12,697 nt of DNA. Origin: an uncultured Ruminococcus sp. (GTDB lineage: Bacteria > Bacillota > Clostridia > Oscillospirales > Acutalibacteraceae). The position numbers and the translations under genes were made by a program. The notes beneath the pieces are model-generated. The model was not told the DNA's origin, ran no database searches, and saw only the letters and a program-made list of their open reading frames with translations. Positions within the stretch are counted from its first letter, which is position 1; every line of letters starts with the position of its first letter. Shown here one piece after another: positions 6,024 through 12,697 of the stretch. The DNA lies in assembly GCA_937892835.1 (NCBI GenBank), contig CALBHM010000236.1:1-12697 (forward strand). The letters are read 5' to 3'.

Positions 6024-9000
6024 TTATTTGAAGTATCTTACGGCAGATTTAAAGAGTTGCATATCATAGTTGCCGGGAACATTCTTGTAAAGACCCGAGC
6101 CGATACGCTCCGAATGACCCATTTTTCCGAGCACCCTGCCGTCGGGTGAAAGAATACCTTCAATCGCAGCTACGGAACCATTCGGATTGTAAAGGATGTC
6201 GTTCGTTGCGTCGCCTTCGGCGTCAACATACTGAGTTGCAACCTGTCCGTTGGCAATGAGCTGCGCAAGCATTTCAGGCTCGGCAATGAATCGGCCCTCG
6301 CCGTGAGAAATCGGAACGTTATAAAGCTCGCCTACCTGAGTTCCGGAAAGCCACGGAGAATTTGCAGAAGCTACACGGGTGGTAACTATGCGTGACTGAT
6401 GACGTCCGATAGAATTAAATGTCAGCGTCGGACAATGAGCGTCGGTATCCATAATCTTACCGAACGGCACAAGGCCGAGCTTAATAAGAGCCTGGAAGCC
6501 GTTACAAATTCCTATCATAAGTCCGTCACGTTTTTCGAGAAGCTCAGTTACCTGCTCCTTAACGGCCGCATTGCGGAAAAATGCCGTAATAAATTTGCCC
6601 GAACCGTCCGGCTCGTCGCCGCCGGAGAAGCCGCCGGGGATAAAAATCATCTGAGAATTTGCAACTTCATTTGCAAAGGAATCAACACTTCTTGCAATGC
6701 CGTCGGAGGAAAGGTTGTTAATTACAAATATTTCCGCATCTGCACCTGCATCCGTAACAGCCTTAGCCGAATCGTACTCGCAGTTTGTGCCCGGGAAAAC
6801 AGGGATAAGCACACGGGGTTTCGCCGTTTTGATTGCCGGAGCGTGGTATTTTTTCTCTGTAAATATAATATTCTCAAGCTTATCCTTTTCCCCGTCAAGA
6901 TCGCAGGAATATACGGATTCAAGCTTCTCTTCGTATTCTCTTTGAAGCTTGGCGATACAAAGCTCCTCATCCTTATATGTTATTCTGCCGTCGTCAAGAA
7001 TCGTTCCTATGAGCCTTGCCTCGGGAATATCCTCTGTAACCTCAAGTAGGAACGACGCATAATCGAGGCCGAATATTTCATCAAGGGTAAGCTCGCTGTT
7101 ATAATTGAAGCCCAATCCGTTTCCGATTGCCATTTTGAATATCGCTTCGGCGATACCGCCCATGCCCGGAGTGTAGCAAGCTACCGCTCTGCCCGAACGA
7201 AGAAGCTTAGTCACCTTATCAAAAAGAGCAAGCATTGAATCGGTTTTCGGCAAATTGTTTTCGTCGTATTCCGGGCTGAGTTCAACTACTCTATGTCCGC
7301 TCTGCTTAAACTCGGGGGAAACAATGTTGGAGACCTTATCCGTTGAAACGGCGAATGAAACGAGAGTCGGCGGAACATCGAGCTTTTCAAAAGTGCCGCT
7401 CATGGAGTCCTTGCCTCCGATTGCGCCTATTCCAAACTCCTTCTGAGCACGGAAGGCTCCGAGCAAAGCGGCCAAAGGCTTGCCCCATCTTTCGGAATCC
7501 TTACCCGGTCTTTCAAAATATTCCTGGAAGGTCAGATAAACGTCCTTGAAATCGGTGCCTGTTGCAATAAGCTTGCAAACGGATTCAACGACCGCAAGAT
7601 ATGCACCGTGGAACGGACTTTTTTCTGTAATGAACGGATTATAACCGAACGCCATAAGCGAACAATTATCCGTATGGCCTTTTTCGACGGAAATCTTCTG
7701 AACCATTGCCTGAATCGGAGTCTGCTGATATTTTCCGCCGAACGGCATAAGAACAGTTCCTGCACCGATAGTTGAATCAAAACGCTCGGAAAGACCTCTT
7801 TTTGAACAAAGGTTGAGGTCGGTAACTGTCTTTTGATAGTTTTCGGCAAAATCACCGGAGATTTCCTTCTTATATATTTCTGCCTTGGCAGGAGCGATGT
7901 CAATGTGCTTTTCCGCACCGTTAGAGTTAAGAAATTCACGGCTAATATCTACGATCTTCTTGCCGTTCCATGTCATCGTAAGTCTCGGGTCAGCCTTGAC
8001 CGTTGCAACAACGGTGGCTTCAAGGTTTTCCCCGTCGGCAAGAGCGATGAACTTTTCAACGTCCTCTTTTGCGACAACAACCGCCATGCGCTCCTGAGAT
8101 TCGCTGATTGCAAGCTCGGTTCCGTCAAGTCCGTCATACTTCTTCGGTACGGCGTTGAGGTCAATATCCAGTCCGTCGGCAAGCTCGCCTATTGCGACCG
8201 ACACGCCGCCTGCGCCGAAATCGTTGCAGCGTTTAATCATGCGGCTTACTTCGCCGTTTCTGAACAAGCGCTGAAGCTTACGTTCCTCGGGAGCATTACC
8301 CTTTTGCACCTCTGCGCCGCAGGTTTCAAGAGACTGAAGCGTATGCGACTTAGATGAGCCTGTTGCTCCGCCGCAGCCGTCACGGCCTGTTCTGCCTCCG
8401 AGAAGAATTACGATATCGCCCGGGTCGGGACATTCACGTCTTACATTCTTTTCGGGAGTAGCGGCAATAACCGCGCCTATTTCCATACGCTTAGCGGCAT
8501 AGCCGTCATGATAAATCTCATCGACAATACCTGTTGCAAGACCTATCTGATTTCCGTAGGAGGAATATCCTGCAGCCGCCGTGGTAACGATTTTACGCTG
8601 CGGAAGCTTACCCTCAAGCGTCTCGCTGACCGACTTGAGCGGATTGCCTGCACCTGTTACACGCATTGCGCCGTAAACATATGATCTGCCCGAGAGAGGG
8701 TCTCTGATTGCTCCGCCGATGCAGGTTGCCGCACCGCCGAAAGGCTCAATCTCCGTCGGATGATTGTGAGTTTCATTTTTAAAGAGCAGCAGCCACGGCT
8801 CTGTCTTTCCGTCAACCTCAACATCCATTTTTACGGTACATGCGTTGATTTCTTCGGATTCGTCAAGCTTATCCAGCTTTCCGACGCTTCTGAGATACTT
8901 GACTGCAAGCGTCGCTATATCCATAAGATTTACAGGCTTTGTTCTGCCAAGCTGCTTTCTTGTTTCTATATAGTCGTCATAGGTTTCCTGAATGAGCCTG

Positions 9001-9419
9001 TCCTCAAACTTAACGCTGTCGATAGTCGTCAGGAAGGTTGTGTGGCGGCAATGATCCGACCAATATGTATCAATCATTCGAATTTCTGTAATTGTCGGGT
9101 CACGCTTTTCGGAGATAAAATACTGCTGACAGAATGCGATATCATCCTCATCCATTGCAAGACCGTATCTGCGGACAAAATCGGCAAGCTCGGCTTCGCT
9201 GTAATTGCAAAATCCGTCAAGAGTTTCAACCTCGGTAGGGATATTGTAATCCGTTTTAAGCGTAGTCGGCTTTTCAAGCGAAGCTTCACGGGCTTCAACC
9301 GGATTGATAACGTACTTCTTTACTGTATTGATATCCTCCGCGCTCAGGTTGCCGAAGAGAAGATAACCTTTGCCGTGCGAACGGCCGGTCGCTCCCCTTT
9401 GGAAATTATCTGTATACAC
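6024..9419 (-). CDS. purL: Phosphoribosylformylglycinamidine synthase (PurL, long form), main part after frameshift
   Basis: This is the catalytic bulk of PurL, which makes FGAM from FGAR, ATP and glutamine in the fourth step of purine synthesis. In this frame (1131 codons), homology begins at about residue 18 (GYLLFGNL). SDHCRH (121-126) and ETHNHPTEIEPFGG (216-229) belong to the first synthase half, followed by GGRTGRDGCGG (341-351) and a second, AIR-synthase-like half (about 545-830). A class I glutaminase domain (866-1131) carries Cys972 (GICNGFQ), His1039 and Glu1041 (SHGEG). The frame opens only at a GTG (9417-9419) with no ribosome binding site, and residues 1-17 do not match the family. 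The real N-terminus is encoded in the other frame at 9344-9712. Adding one base near 9365-9371 gives a single protein of about 1229 aa, the usual length. An assembly error or a recent mutation is most likely. Confidence 0.93.
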   Translation of the reverse strand: MYTDNFQRGATGRSHGKGYLLFGNLSAEDINTVKKYVINPVEAREASLEKPTTLKTDYNIPTEVETLDGFCNYSEAELADFVRRYGLAMDEDDIAFCQQYFISEKRDPTITEIRMIDTYWSDHCRHTTFLTTIDSVKFEDRLIQETYDDYIETRKQLGRTKPVNLMDIATLAVKYLRSVGKLDKLDESEEINACTVKMDVEVDGKTEPWLLLFKNETHNHPTEIEPFGGAATCIGGAIRDPLSGRSYVYGAMRVTGAGNPLKSVSETLEGKLPQRKIVTTAAAGYSSYGNQIGLATGIVDEIYHDGYAAKRMEIGAVIAATPEKNVRRECPDPGDIVILLGGRTGRDGCGGATGSSKSHTLQSLETCGAEVQKGNAPEERKLQRLFRNGEVSRMIKRCNDFGAGGVSVAIGELADGLDIDLNAVPKKYDGLDGTELAISESQERMAVVVAKEDVEKFIALADGENLEATVVATVKADPRLTMTWNGKKIVDISREFLNSNGAEKHIDIAPAKAEIYKKEISGDFAENYQKTVTDLNLCSKRGLSERFDSTIGAGTVLMPFGGKYQQTPIQAMVQKISVEKGHTDNCSLMAFGYNPFITEKSPFHGAYLAVVESVCKLIATGTDFKDVYLTFQEYFERPGKDSERWGKPLAALLGAFRAQKEFGIGAIGGKDSMSGTFEKLDVPPTLVSFAVSTDKVSNIVSPEFKQSGHRVVELSPEYDENNLPKTDSMLALFDKVTKLLRSGRAVACYTPGMGGIAEAIFKMAIGNGLGFNYNSELTLDEIFGLDYASFLLEVTEDIPEARLIGTILDDGRITYKDEELCIAKLQREYEEKLESVYSCDLDGEKDKLENIIFTEKKYHAPAIKTAKPRVLIPVFPGTNCEYDSAKAVTDAGADAEIFVINNLSSDGIARSVDSFANEVANSQMIFIPGGFSGGDEPDGSGKFITAFFRNAAVKEQVTELLEKRDGLMIGICNGFQALIKLGLVPFGKIMDTDAHCPTLTFNSIGRHQSRIVTTRVASANSPWLSGTQVGELYNVPISHGEGRFIAEPEMLAQLIANGQVATQYVDAEGDATNDILYNPNGSVAAIEGILSPDGRVLGKMGHSERIGSGLYKNVPGNYDMQLFKSAVRYFK

Positions 9420-9712
9420 TGCGCCGCCGAATCGGCACGCTGGTCGAACTGGCCGGGAAGATACTCGACAGCAAAGACAGCCGCCTCGCTCTGCGGAAGC
9501 TCATCGGAAAGGATATCGGTCTGAGGCTCGGAGAAAACGGTTTTCTTTGCATAGTCAAACAGCTCTGCATCAAGATTCTCAACATCATAGCGATTGAGAA
9601 TTCTGACGTCGGTAAGGTTTTCGAGCTGCATAAACGATTTCAAATCGCCGAGAAGCGTTCTCGCCTCGTTGGCAAACTCGGATTTTTTTTCAACGTAAAC
9701 ACGATAAACCAT
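9344..9712 (-). pseudogene. purL: N-terminal fragment of PurL, split off by a one-base deletion
   Basis: These 122 residues are the true start of PurL: a PurS-like N-terminal domain beginning MVYRVYVEKK, with the family-typical EYLPGQFDQRADSAAQC (83-99) and GERPAVRTAK (106-115). After Lys115 the reading frame leaves homology (VIFSSAT, then stop) while the other frame continues correctly with YLLFGNL. The coding strand reads AAGGTTATCTT where AAGGTTTATCTT would restore K-V-Y-L, so one T appears missing. The start is firm: AAGGAGGT 6 bases upstream, and TAATG overlap with the purD stop, a classic coupled junction. If the deletion is real, the cell lacks intact PurL and would depend on purines from outside. 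If it is a sequencing error, this and the next frame are one intact gene. Confidence 0.85.
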
Positions 9713-10983
9713 TATTTGACCTCCTTGGCCTTTAAGGCTCTCTGTCCGATATCACGGCGCATATATGAATTTTCAAACTTTATTTTTGAAGCATTTTCGT
9801 AGGCCTTGTCAAGAGCATCCTTCAGAGTATCGGCAACCGCAACAGAATTAAGAACCCTTCCGCCGTCGGTCACGAGCCTGCCGTTCTCCTGCTTTGCTCC
9901 TGCAATTATAACGCTGTCGGCAATTTCCTCTGGAATCGTTATCGGATAGCCTTTCTTGTAGGACTTCGGATATCCGCCGGACGCCATAACAACGCACGCA
10001 CAGCTTTTATCGGAGAATTTTACCTCCGTTTCCGAAAGCTTTCCGTTTGTAACAGCCTGCATAACGGTCAGCAAATCGCTTTCAAGAAGCGGCAGAACAA
10101 CCTGCGTTTCGGGGTCACCGAAGCGACAGTTATATTCGATAACCTTTGGACCGTCGGGAGTGAGCATAAGTCCGAAATAGAGACAGCCCTTGAAGGTTCT
10201 GCCCTCGGCATTCATTGCCTTGATCGTCGGCAGAAAAATTGTTCTCATGCACTCGTCGGCAATCTCTTTTGTATAGTAAGGATTGGGAGCAATCGTGCCC
10301 ATTCCGCCGGTATTTAGACCTGTATCGCCCTCGCCCGCACGCTTATGATCCATCGAAGAAATCATCGGAACAATCGTTTCGCCGTCGGTAAAGCTGAGAA
10401 CCGAGACCTCGGGGCCTGTAAGGAATTCTTCAACAACAATGCGGCTGCCGCTTGCACCGAACACCTTATCCTTCATCATAGAATCAACCGCACCGAGAGC
10501 CTCGTCGAGATTCTCGGCAATTATAACGCCCTTGCCGAGTGCAAGTCCGTCAGCCTTGATAACAGACGGAAATGTTGTTGTTTTGAGGTACTCACAAGCC
10601 GCTTCCGGGGTATCAAACACCTCATAGCGAGCGGTGGGAATATTATATTTTTTCATCAGGTTTTTGGAAAAGACCTTGCTGCCCTCAATTATTGCAGCCT
10701 TGGCTTCAGGTCCGAAGCATGGCACGCCGATTTTGTTGAGCGCATCAACTGCACCGAGAACAAGCGGATCATCCGGGGTTACAACAGCATAATCAATTTT
10801 GTTCTCACGGGCAAAGCTGACAATGCCGTCAATATCGGTCGCTCCGATCGGTACACAGGTTGCGTCAGCGGCAATTCCGCCGTTGCCCGGCAGAGCAAAG
10901 ATTTTCTCAACCGATTTATTTTCCTTTAATTTTTTGATAACGGCGTGTTCACGGCCGCCGCCGCCGATAACCATTATTTTCAT
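9712..10983 (-). CDS. purD: Phosphoribosylamine-glycine ligase (GAR synthetase)
   Basis: A 423-residue cytosolic ATP-grasp enzyme that joins glycine to phosphoribosylamine, the second step of de novo purine synthesis. Visible hallmarks are MVIGGGGREHA at the N-terminus (4-14), LPGNGG (31-36), VVTPDDPLVLG (67-77), the ATP-grasp core IKADGLALGKGVI (142-154), LNTGGMGTIAPNP (223-235) and the metal-binding EYNCRFGDPETQ (283-294). Length and order are normal and nothing is missing. The start ATG has AAAGGA about 11 bases upstream. The stop overlaps the purL start by one base (TAATG), and the last codons double as the purL ribosome binding site, so the two are translationally coupled. It is separated from the AICAR transformylase gene upstream by an unusual 266 bp repeat region. 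Confidence 0.97.
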   Translation of the reverse strand: MKIMVIGGGGREHAVIKKLKENKSVEKIFALPGNGGIAADATCVPIGATDIDGIVSFARENKIDYAVVTPDDPLVLGAVDALNKIGVPCFGPEAKAAIIEGSKVFSKNLMKKYNIPTARYEVFDTPEAACEYLKTTTFPSVIKADGLALGKGVIIAENLDEALGAVDSMMKDKVFGASGSRIVVEEFLTGPEVSVLSFTDGETIVPMISSMDHKRAGEGDTGLNTGGMGTIAPNPYYTKEIADECMRTIFLPTIKAMNAEGRTFKGCLYFGLMLTPDGPKVIEYNCRFGDPETQVVLPLLESDLLTVMQAVTNGKLSETEVKFSDKSCACVVMASGGYPKSYKKGYPITIPEEIADSVIIAGAKQENGRLVTDGGRVLNSVAVADTLKDALDKAYENASKIKFENSYMRRDIGQRALKAKEVK

Positions 10984-11020
10984 TGCTTATCAAATCCTTT
11001 CGATAAGGAAGTGTTTGTTT

Positions 11021-11242
11021 GCATTATTTATAAAGATACCTATGCTACGACGTAGTTTTTGTTAAGCGGATTTTATTCCTTGAAGGCTATATTTCTATAT
11101 GCCGAAAGGGATTAAATTCACATTACTGAAAAAGAATCCTATGCCTTGACATGAGATTTTTTCGATAGGCGGATTTTATTCCTTGAAGGCTATATTTCTA
11201 TATGCCGAAAGGGATTAAATTCGCATCACGGAAAAAGATCCG
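11021..11242. repeat. Tandem ~100 bp repeat with invariant 54 bp palindromic core, inside the purine operon
   Basis: The 266 bp between the AICAR transformylase and purD genes holds no open frame but a repeat of about 2.2 units. The core is identical in both copies (11066-11119 and 11169-11222, period 103). A 19-20 base A-rich motif (GCATtAcTgaAAAAGAaTCC type) occurs three times, at 11021, 11120 and 11223, flanking the cores. Each core folds on itself: outer arms GCGGATTTTATTCC and GGGATTAAATTC(G/A)C, then an inner GGC-TATA/TATA-GCC stem whose tip reads GAAA on the minus strand. Sequence alone does not settle which strand is folded. The plus strand has fewer outer-stem mismatches. The minus (sense) strand gives a GNRA-like loop and keeps pairing (C-G to U-G) at the one base differing in the stem edge. 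It matches no riboswitch I can recognise. Confidence 0.8.
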
Positions 11243-11249
11243 TCAAGAA

Positions 11250-12434
11250 TCAGTGATGGAAGAGACGCATGCCCGTAAACGCCATCACCATATTCCTCTC
11301 GTCACACGCTTTGATAACGAGGTCGTCACGGATTGAGCCGCCGGGCTGAGCGATGTAGGTTACACCGCTTTTATAAGCACGTTCAACATTGTCGCCGAAT
11401 GGGAAGAATGCATCCGAGCCGAGCGAAACGCCGCTGATTGAATCGAGATATTCACGAGCTTCGGAATCGGTGAGGGGTTCGGGACGATATGAAAAATACT
11501 TCTGCCAGTTGCCGTCGGCGCAAACGTCCTCTTCGTTCTTGTTGATATAGCCGTCGATTACGTTATCTCTTTCCGGTCTGCCGAGCGTTTCAAGGAAAGG
11601 AAGGTTCAGCACCTTATCGCACTGACGGAGGAACCATGTGTCGGCCTTGCCGCCGGCAAGACGGGTGCAATGAATTCTCGACTGCTGACCTGCACCGACG
11701 CCGATAGCCTGTCCGTCAACAGCGTAGCAGACTGAATTCGACTGAGTATATTTAAGAGTGATAAGCGAAATGATAAGGTCTCTTTTCGCAGACTCCGGAA
11801 GTTCTTTGTTTTTTGTTACTACATTCTCAAGCAGAGATTTATTGATTTCAAAGTTGTTTCTGCCCTGCTCAAAGGTGATGCCGTAAACCTGCTTGCGCTC
11901 AATCGGAGCAGGAACGTAGGACGAATCAATTTCAACAATGTTGTAATTGCCTTTTCTCTTTGATTTGAGTATTTCAAGAGCTTCCGGTTCATAGCCGGGA
12001 GCAATGATTCCGTCGGAAACCTCACGCTTTATGAGCTTTGCGGTTGTAACGTCACAAACATCGGAAAGGGCAATAAAATCACCGAACGAGCACATTCTGT
12101 CCGTTCCCCTTGCCCTTGCAAAGGCACAGGCAAGCGGAGAATCGTCAAGGCCCTCAATATCATCTACAAAGCAGGCCTTTTTAAGTTTATCGGAAAGCGG
12201 AATTCCGACGGCTGCAGATGTCGGGCTGACATGCTTAAACGACGTTGCGGCCGGAAGATCGAGAGCTTCCTTAAGCTCCTTGACAAGCTGCCATGCATTG
12301 AATGCATCAAGAAAATTTATGTAACCCGGTCTGCCGCTGAGAATCTTTATGGGCAGCTCACTGCCGTCCTCCATAAATATCTTTGCCGGCTTCTGATTGG
12401 GATTGCATCCGTATTTAAGTTCAAATTCTTTCAT
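11250..12434 (-). CDS. purH: AICAR transformylase (stand-alone PurH formyltransferase domain)
   Basis: A 394-residue enzyme that transfers a formyl group from 10-formyltetrahydrofolate to AICAR, the penultimate step of IMP synthesis. It corresponds only to the transformylase part of bifunctional PurH; the N-terminal IMP cyclohydrolase domain is absent, and a separate cyclohydrolase gene lies just upstream. The catalytic Lys-His pair is K67-H68 in FKHVSPTSAAVG, and the C-terminus ends in the family-typical GMRLFHH. An in-frame ATG at 12458 is rejected because nothing like a ribosome binding site precedes it. ATG 12434 follows AAGGAAA (12444-12450), and the protein then begins MKEFELKYGCNPNQ, as expected for the family. 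purH is used as the nearest symbol; the product does one of its two reactions. Confidence 0.92.
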   Translation of the reverse strand: MKEFELKYGCNPNQKPAKIFMEDGSELPIKILSGRPGYINFLDAFNAWQLVKELKEALDLPAATSFKHVSPTSAAVGIPLSDKLKKACFVDDIEGLDDSPLACAFARARGTDRMCSFGDFIALSDVCDVTTAKLIKREVSDGIIAPGYEPEALEILKSKRKGNYNIVEIDSSYVPAPIERKQVYGITFEQGRNNFEINKSLLENVVTKNKELPESAKRDLIISLITLKYTQSNSVCYAVDGQAIGVGAGQQSRIHCTRLAGGKADTWFLRQCDKVLNLPFLETLGRPERDNVIDGYINKNEEDVCADGNWQKYFSYRPEPLTDSEAREYLDSISGVSLGSDAFFPFGDNVERAYKSGVTYIAQPGGSIRDDLVIKACDERNMVMAFTGMRLFHH

Positions 12435-12461
12435 GCTCAGTTCTTTCCTTTCGCTCATTTT

Positions 12462-12697
12462 TCAGCAATTTTTGTTTATAAGCTTTTCTTCATAGCTACC
12501 GTCTGTGATGTCGGTGTATCTTACATAAAGGGAAATTTTGTTGTTCTCGTCAAGGTTATTCCAAATCTCGTCGGCAAGCTCGTCAATGCTGTCGGGAATC
12601 GTCACTCTCTCCGGCTCACCCTGAAACGTCGGAATCGGGTTGCCGTCCGTCACATATGTGTGAATGAAATGACCGAGACCGGGCTTCGACGGATAGG
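12462..12697 (-). CDS. purO: PurO-type IMP cyclohydrolase, C-terminal part (5' end beyond window)
   Basis: The frame is open from the window edge to TGA at 12462-12464, so this is the last ~78 residues of a longer protein. The visible sequence includes LGHFIHTYVTDGNPIPTF, then GEPERVTIPDSIDEL and a C-terminus ending LINKNC. It resembles the end of the PurO-like IMP cyclohydrolase family (PF07826), first known from archaea and also found in some Clostridia. This enzyme closes the ring of FAICAR to IMP, the final step after the neighbouring transformylase. The 27 bp gap to that gene and the absence of a cyclohydrolase domain on the transformylase support the call. The apparent internal GTG start at 12653 is not real, since coding continues upstream. 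Only a C-terminal fragment is available, so the family call is good but not certain. Confidence 0.8.
   Translation of the reverse strand, partial: YPSKPGLGHFIHTYVTDGNPIPTFQGEPERVTIPDSIDELADEIWNNLDENNKISLYVRYTDITDGSYEEKLINKNC

Noticed and set aside
9364..9375. Programmed -1 frameshift in purL
   Set aside because: An A-AAG tetramer is present, but there is no full slippery heptamer and no known case in purL; a missing base explains the data more simply. Kept only as a remote alternative in the purL finding.
9395..9419. GTG 9417-9419 as a genuine purL start
   Set aside because: No ribosome binding site precedes it, and the first 17 residues read out of frame through conserved PurL coding sequence.
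6399..9524. Several long plus-strand reading frames opposite purL (up to 254 codons)
   Set aside because: They are antisense shadows of a well conserved gene, without ribosome binding sites or protein-like composition.
11021..11242. CRISPR array
   Set aside because: Only two cores about 103 bp apart, cores too long and strongly self-complementary, linkers related to each other, and no cas genes nearby.
10984..11249. Known purine riboswitch or PurR operator upstream of purD
   Set aside because: The purine riboswitch core pattern and paired PurR boxes were looked for on the minus strand and not seen; the tandem repeat core has a different fold.

Overview
This 12.7 kb window looks like chromosome from an anaerobic, spore-forming Gram-positive bacterium of the class Clostridia, most likely a gut Oscillospiraceae/Ruminococcaceae relative. 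The reasons are a full-length Spo0A next to a SpoVB-type flippase, strong AAGGAGG ribosome binding sites, sigma-A-like promoters, Clostridia-type purine genes (long PurL, and a PurH split into a separate AICAR transformylase and a PurO-type IMP cyclohydrolase), and small palindromic intergenic repeats. The genus is inferred; nothing in the window fixes it.

Layout from left to right. (1) 1-361 holds no gene. It has a cluster of short palindromes, a probable terminator hairpin (146-191), and a 161-165 bp MITE-like element with long imperfect terminal inverted repeats. That element ends 2-4 bp from the stop codon of the neighbouring gene. (2) 362-3376, minus strand: a two-gene operon behind a near-consensus promoter. 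It encodes a secreted LCAT-like alpha/beta hydrolase, then a secreted PHP-domain phosphoesterase 12 bp downstream. (3) 3487-5007, plus strand: a SpoVB/MVF-family multi-span flippase, convergent with spo0A and with no bases between the two stop codons. (4) 5008-5763, minus strand: spo0A with its own promoter, a palindrome inside that promoter, and unusual residues in the receiver acidic pocket. (5) 5920-12697, minus strand: the distal end of a purine biosynthesis operon, transcribed purO-type IMP cyclohydrolase (partial) -> AICAR transformylase -> 266 bp repeat region -> purD -> purL -> terminator.

The purine genes cover the second step (PurD), the fourth step (PurL) and the last two steps (AICAR transformylase, IMP cyclohydrolase) of de novo IMP synthesis. 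purD and purL are translationally coupled by TAATG. purL carries an apparent one-base deletion after codon 115 that splits it into two overlapping frames; restoring one base gives a normal-length protein of about 1229 aa.

The least explained items are the tandem ~100 bp repeat with a 54 bp invariant palindromic core inside the purine operon, the secreted hydrolase/PHP pair, the Spo0A acidic-pocket substitutions, and the MITE-like element lying between a gene and its terminator. None is proven to be a new system. The tandem repeat is the best candidate for an undescribed structured RNA or DNA element.
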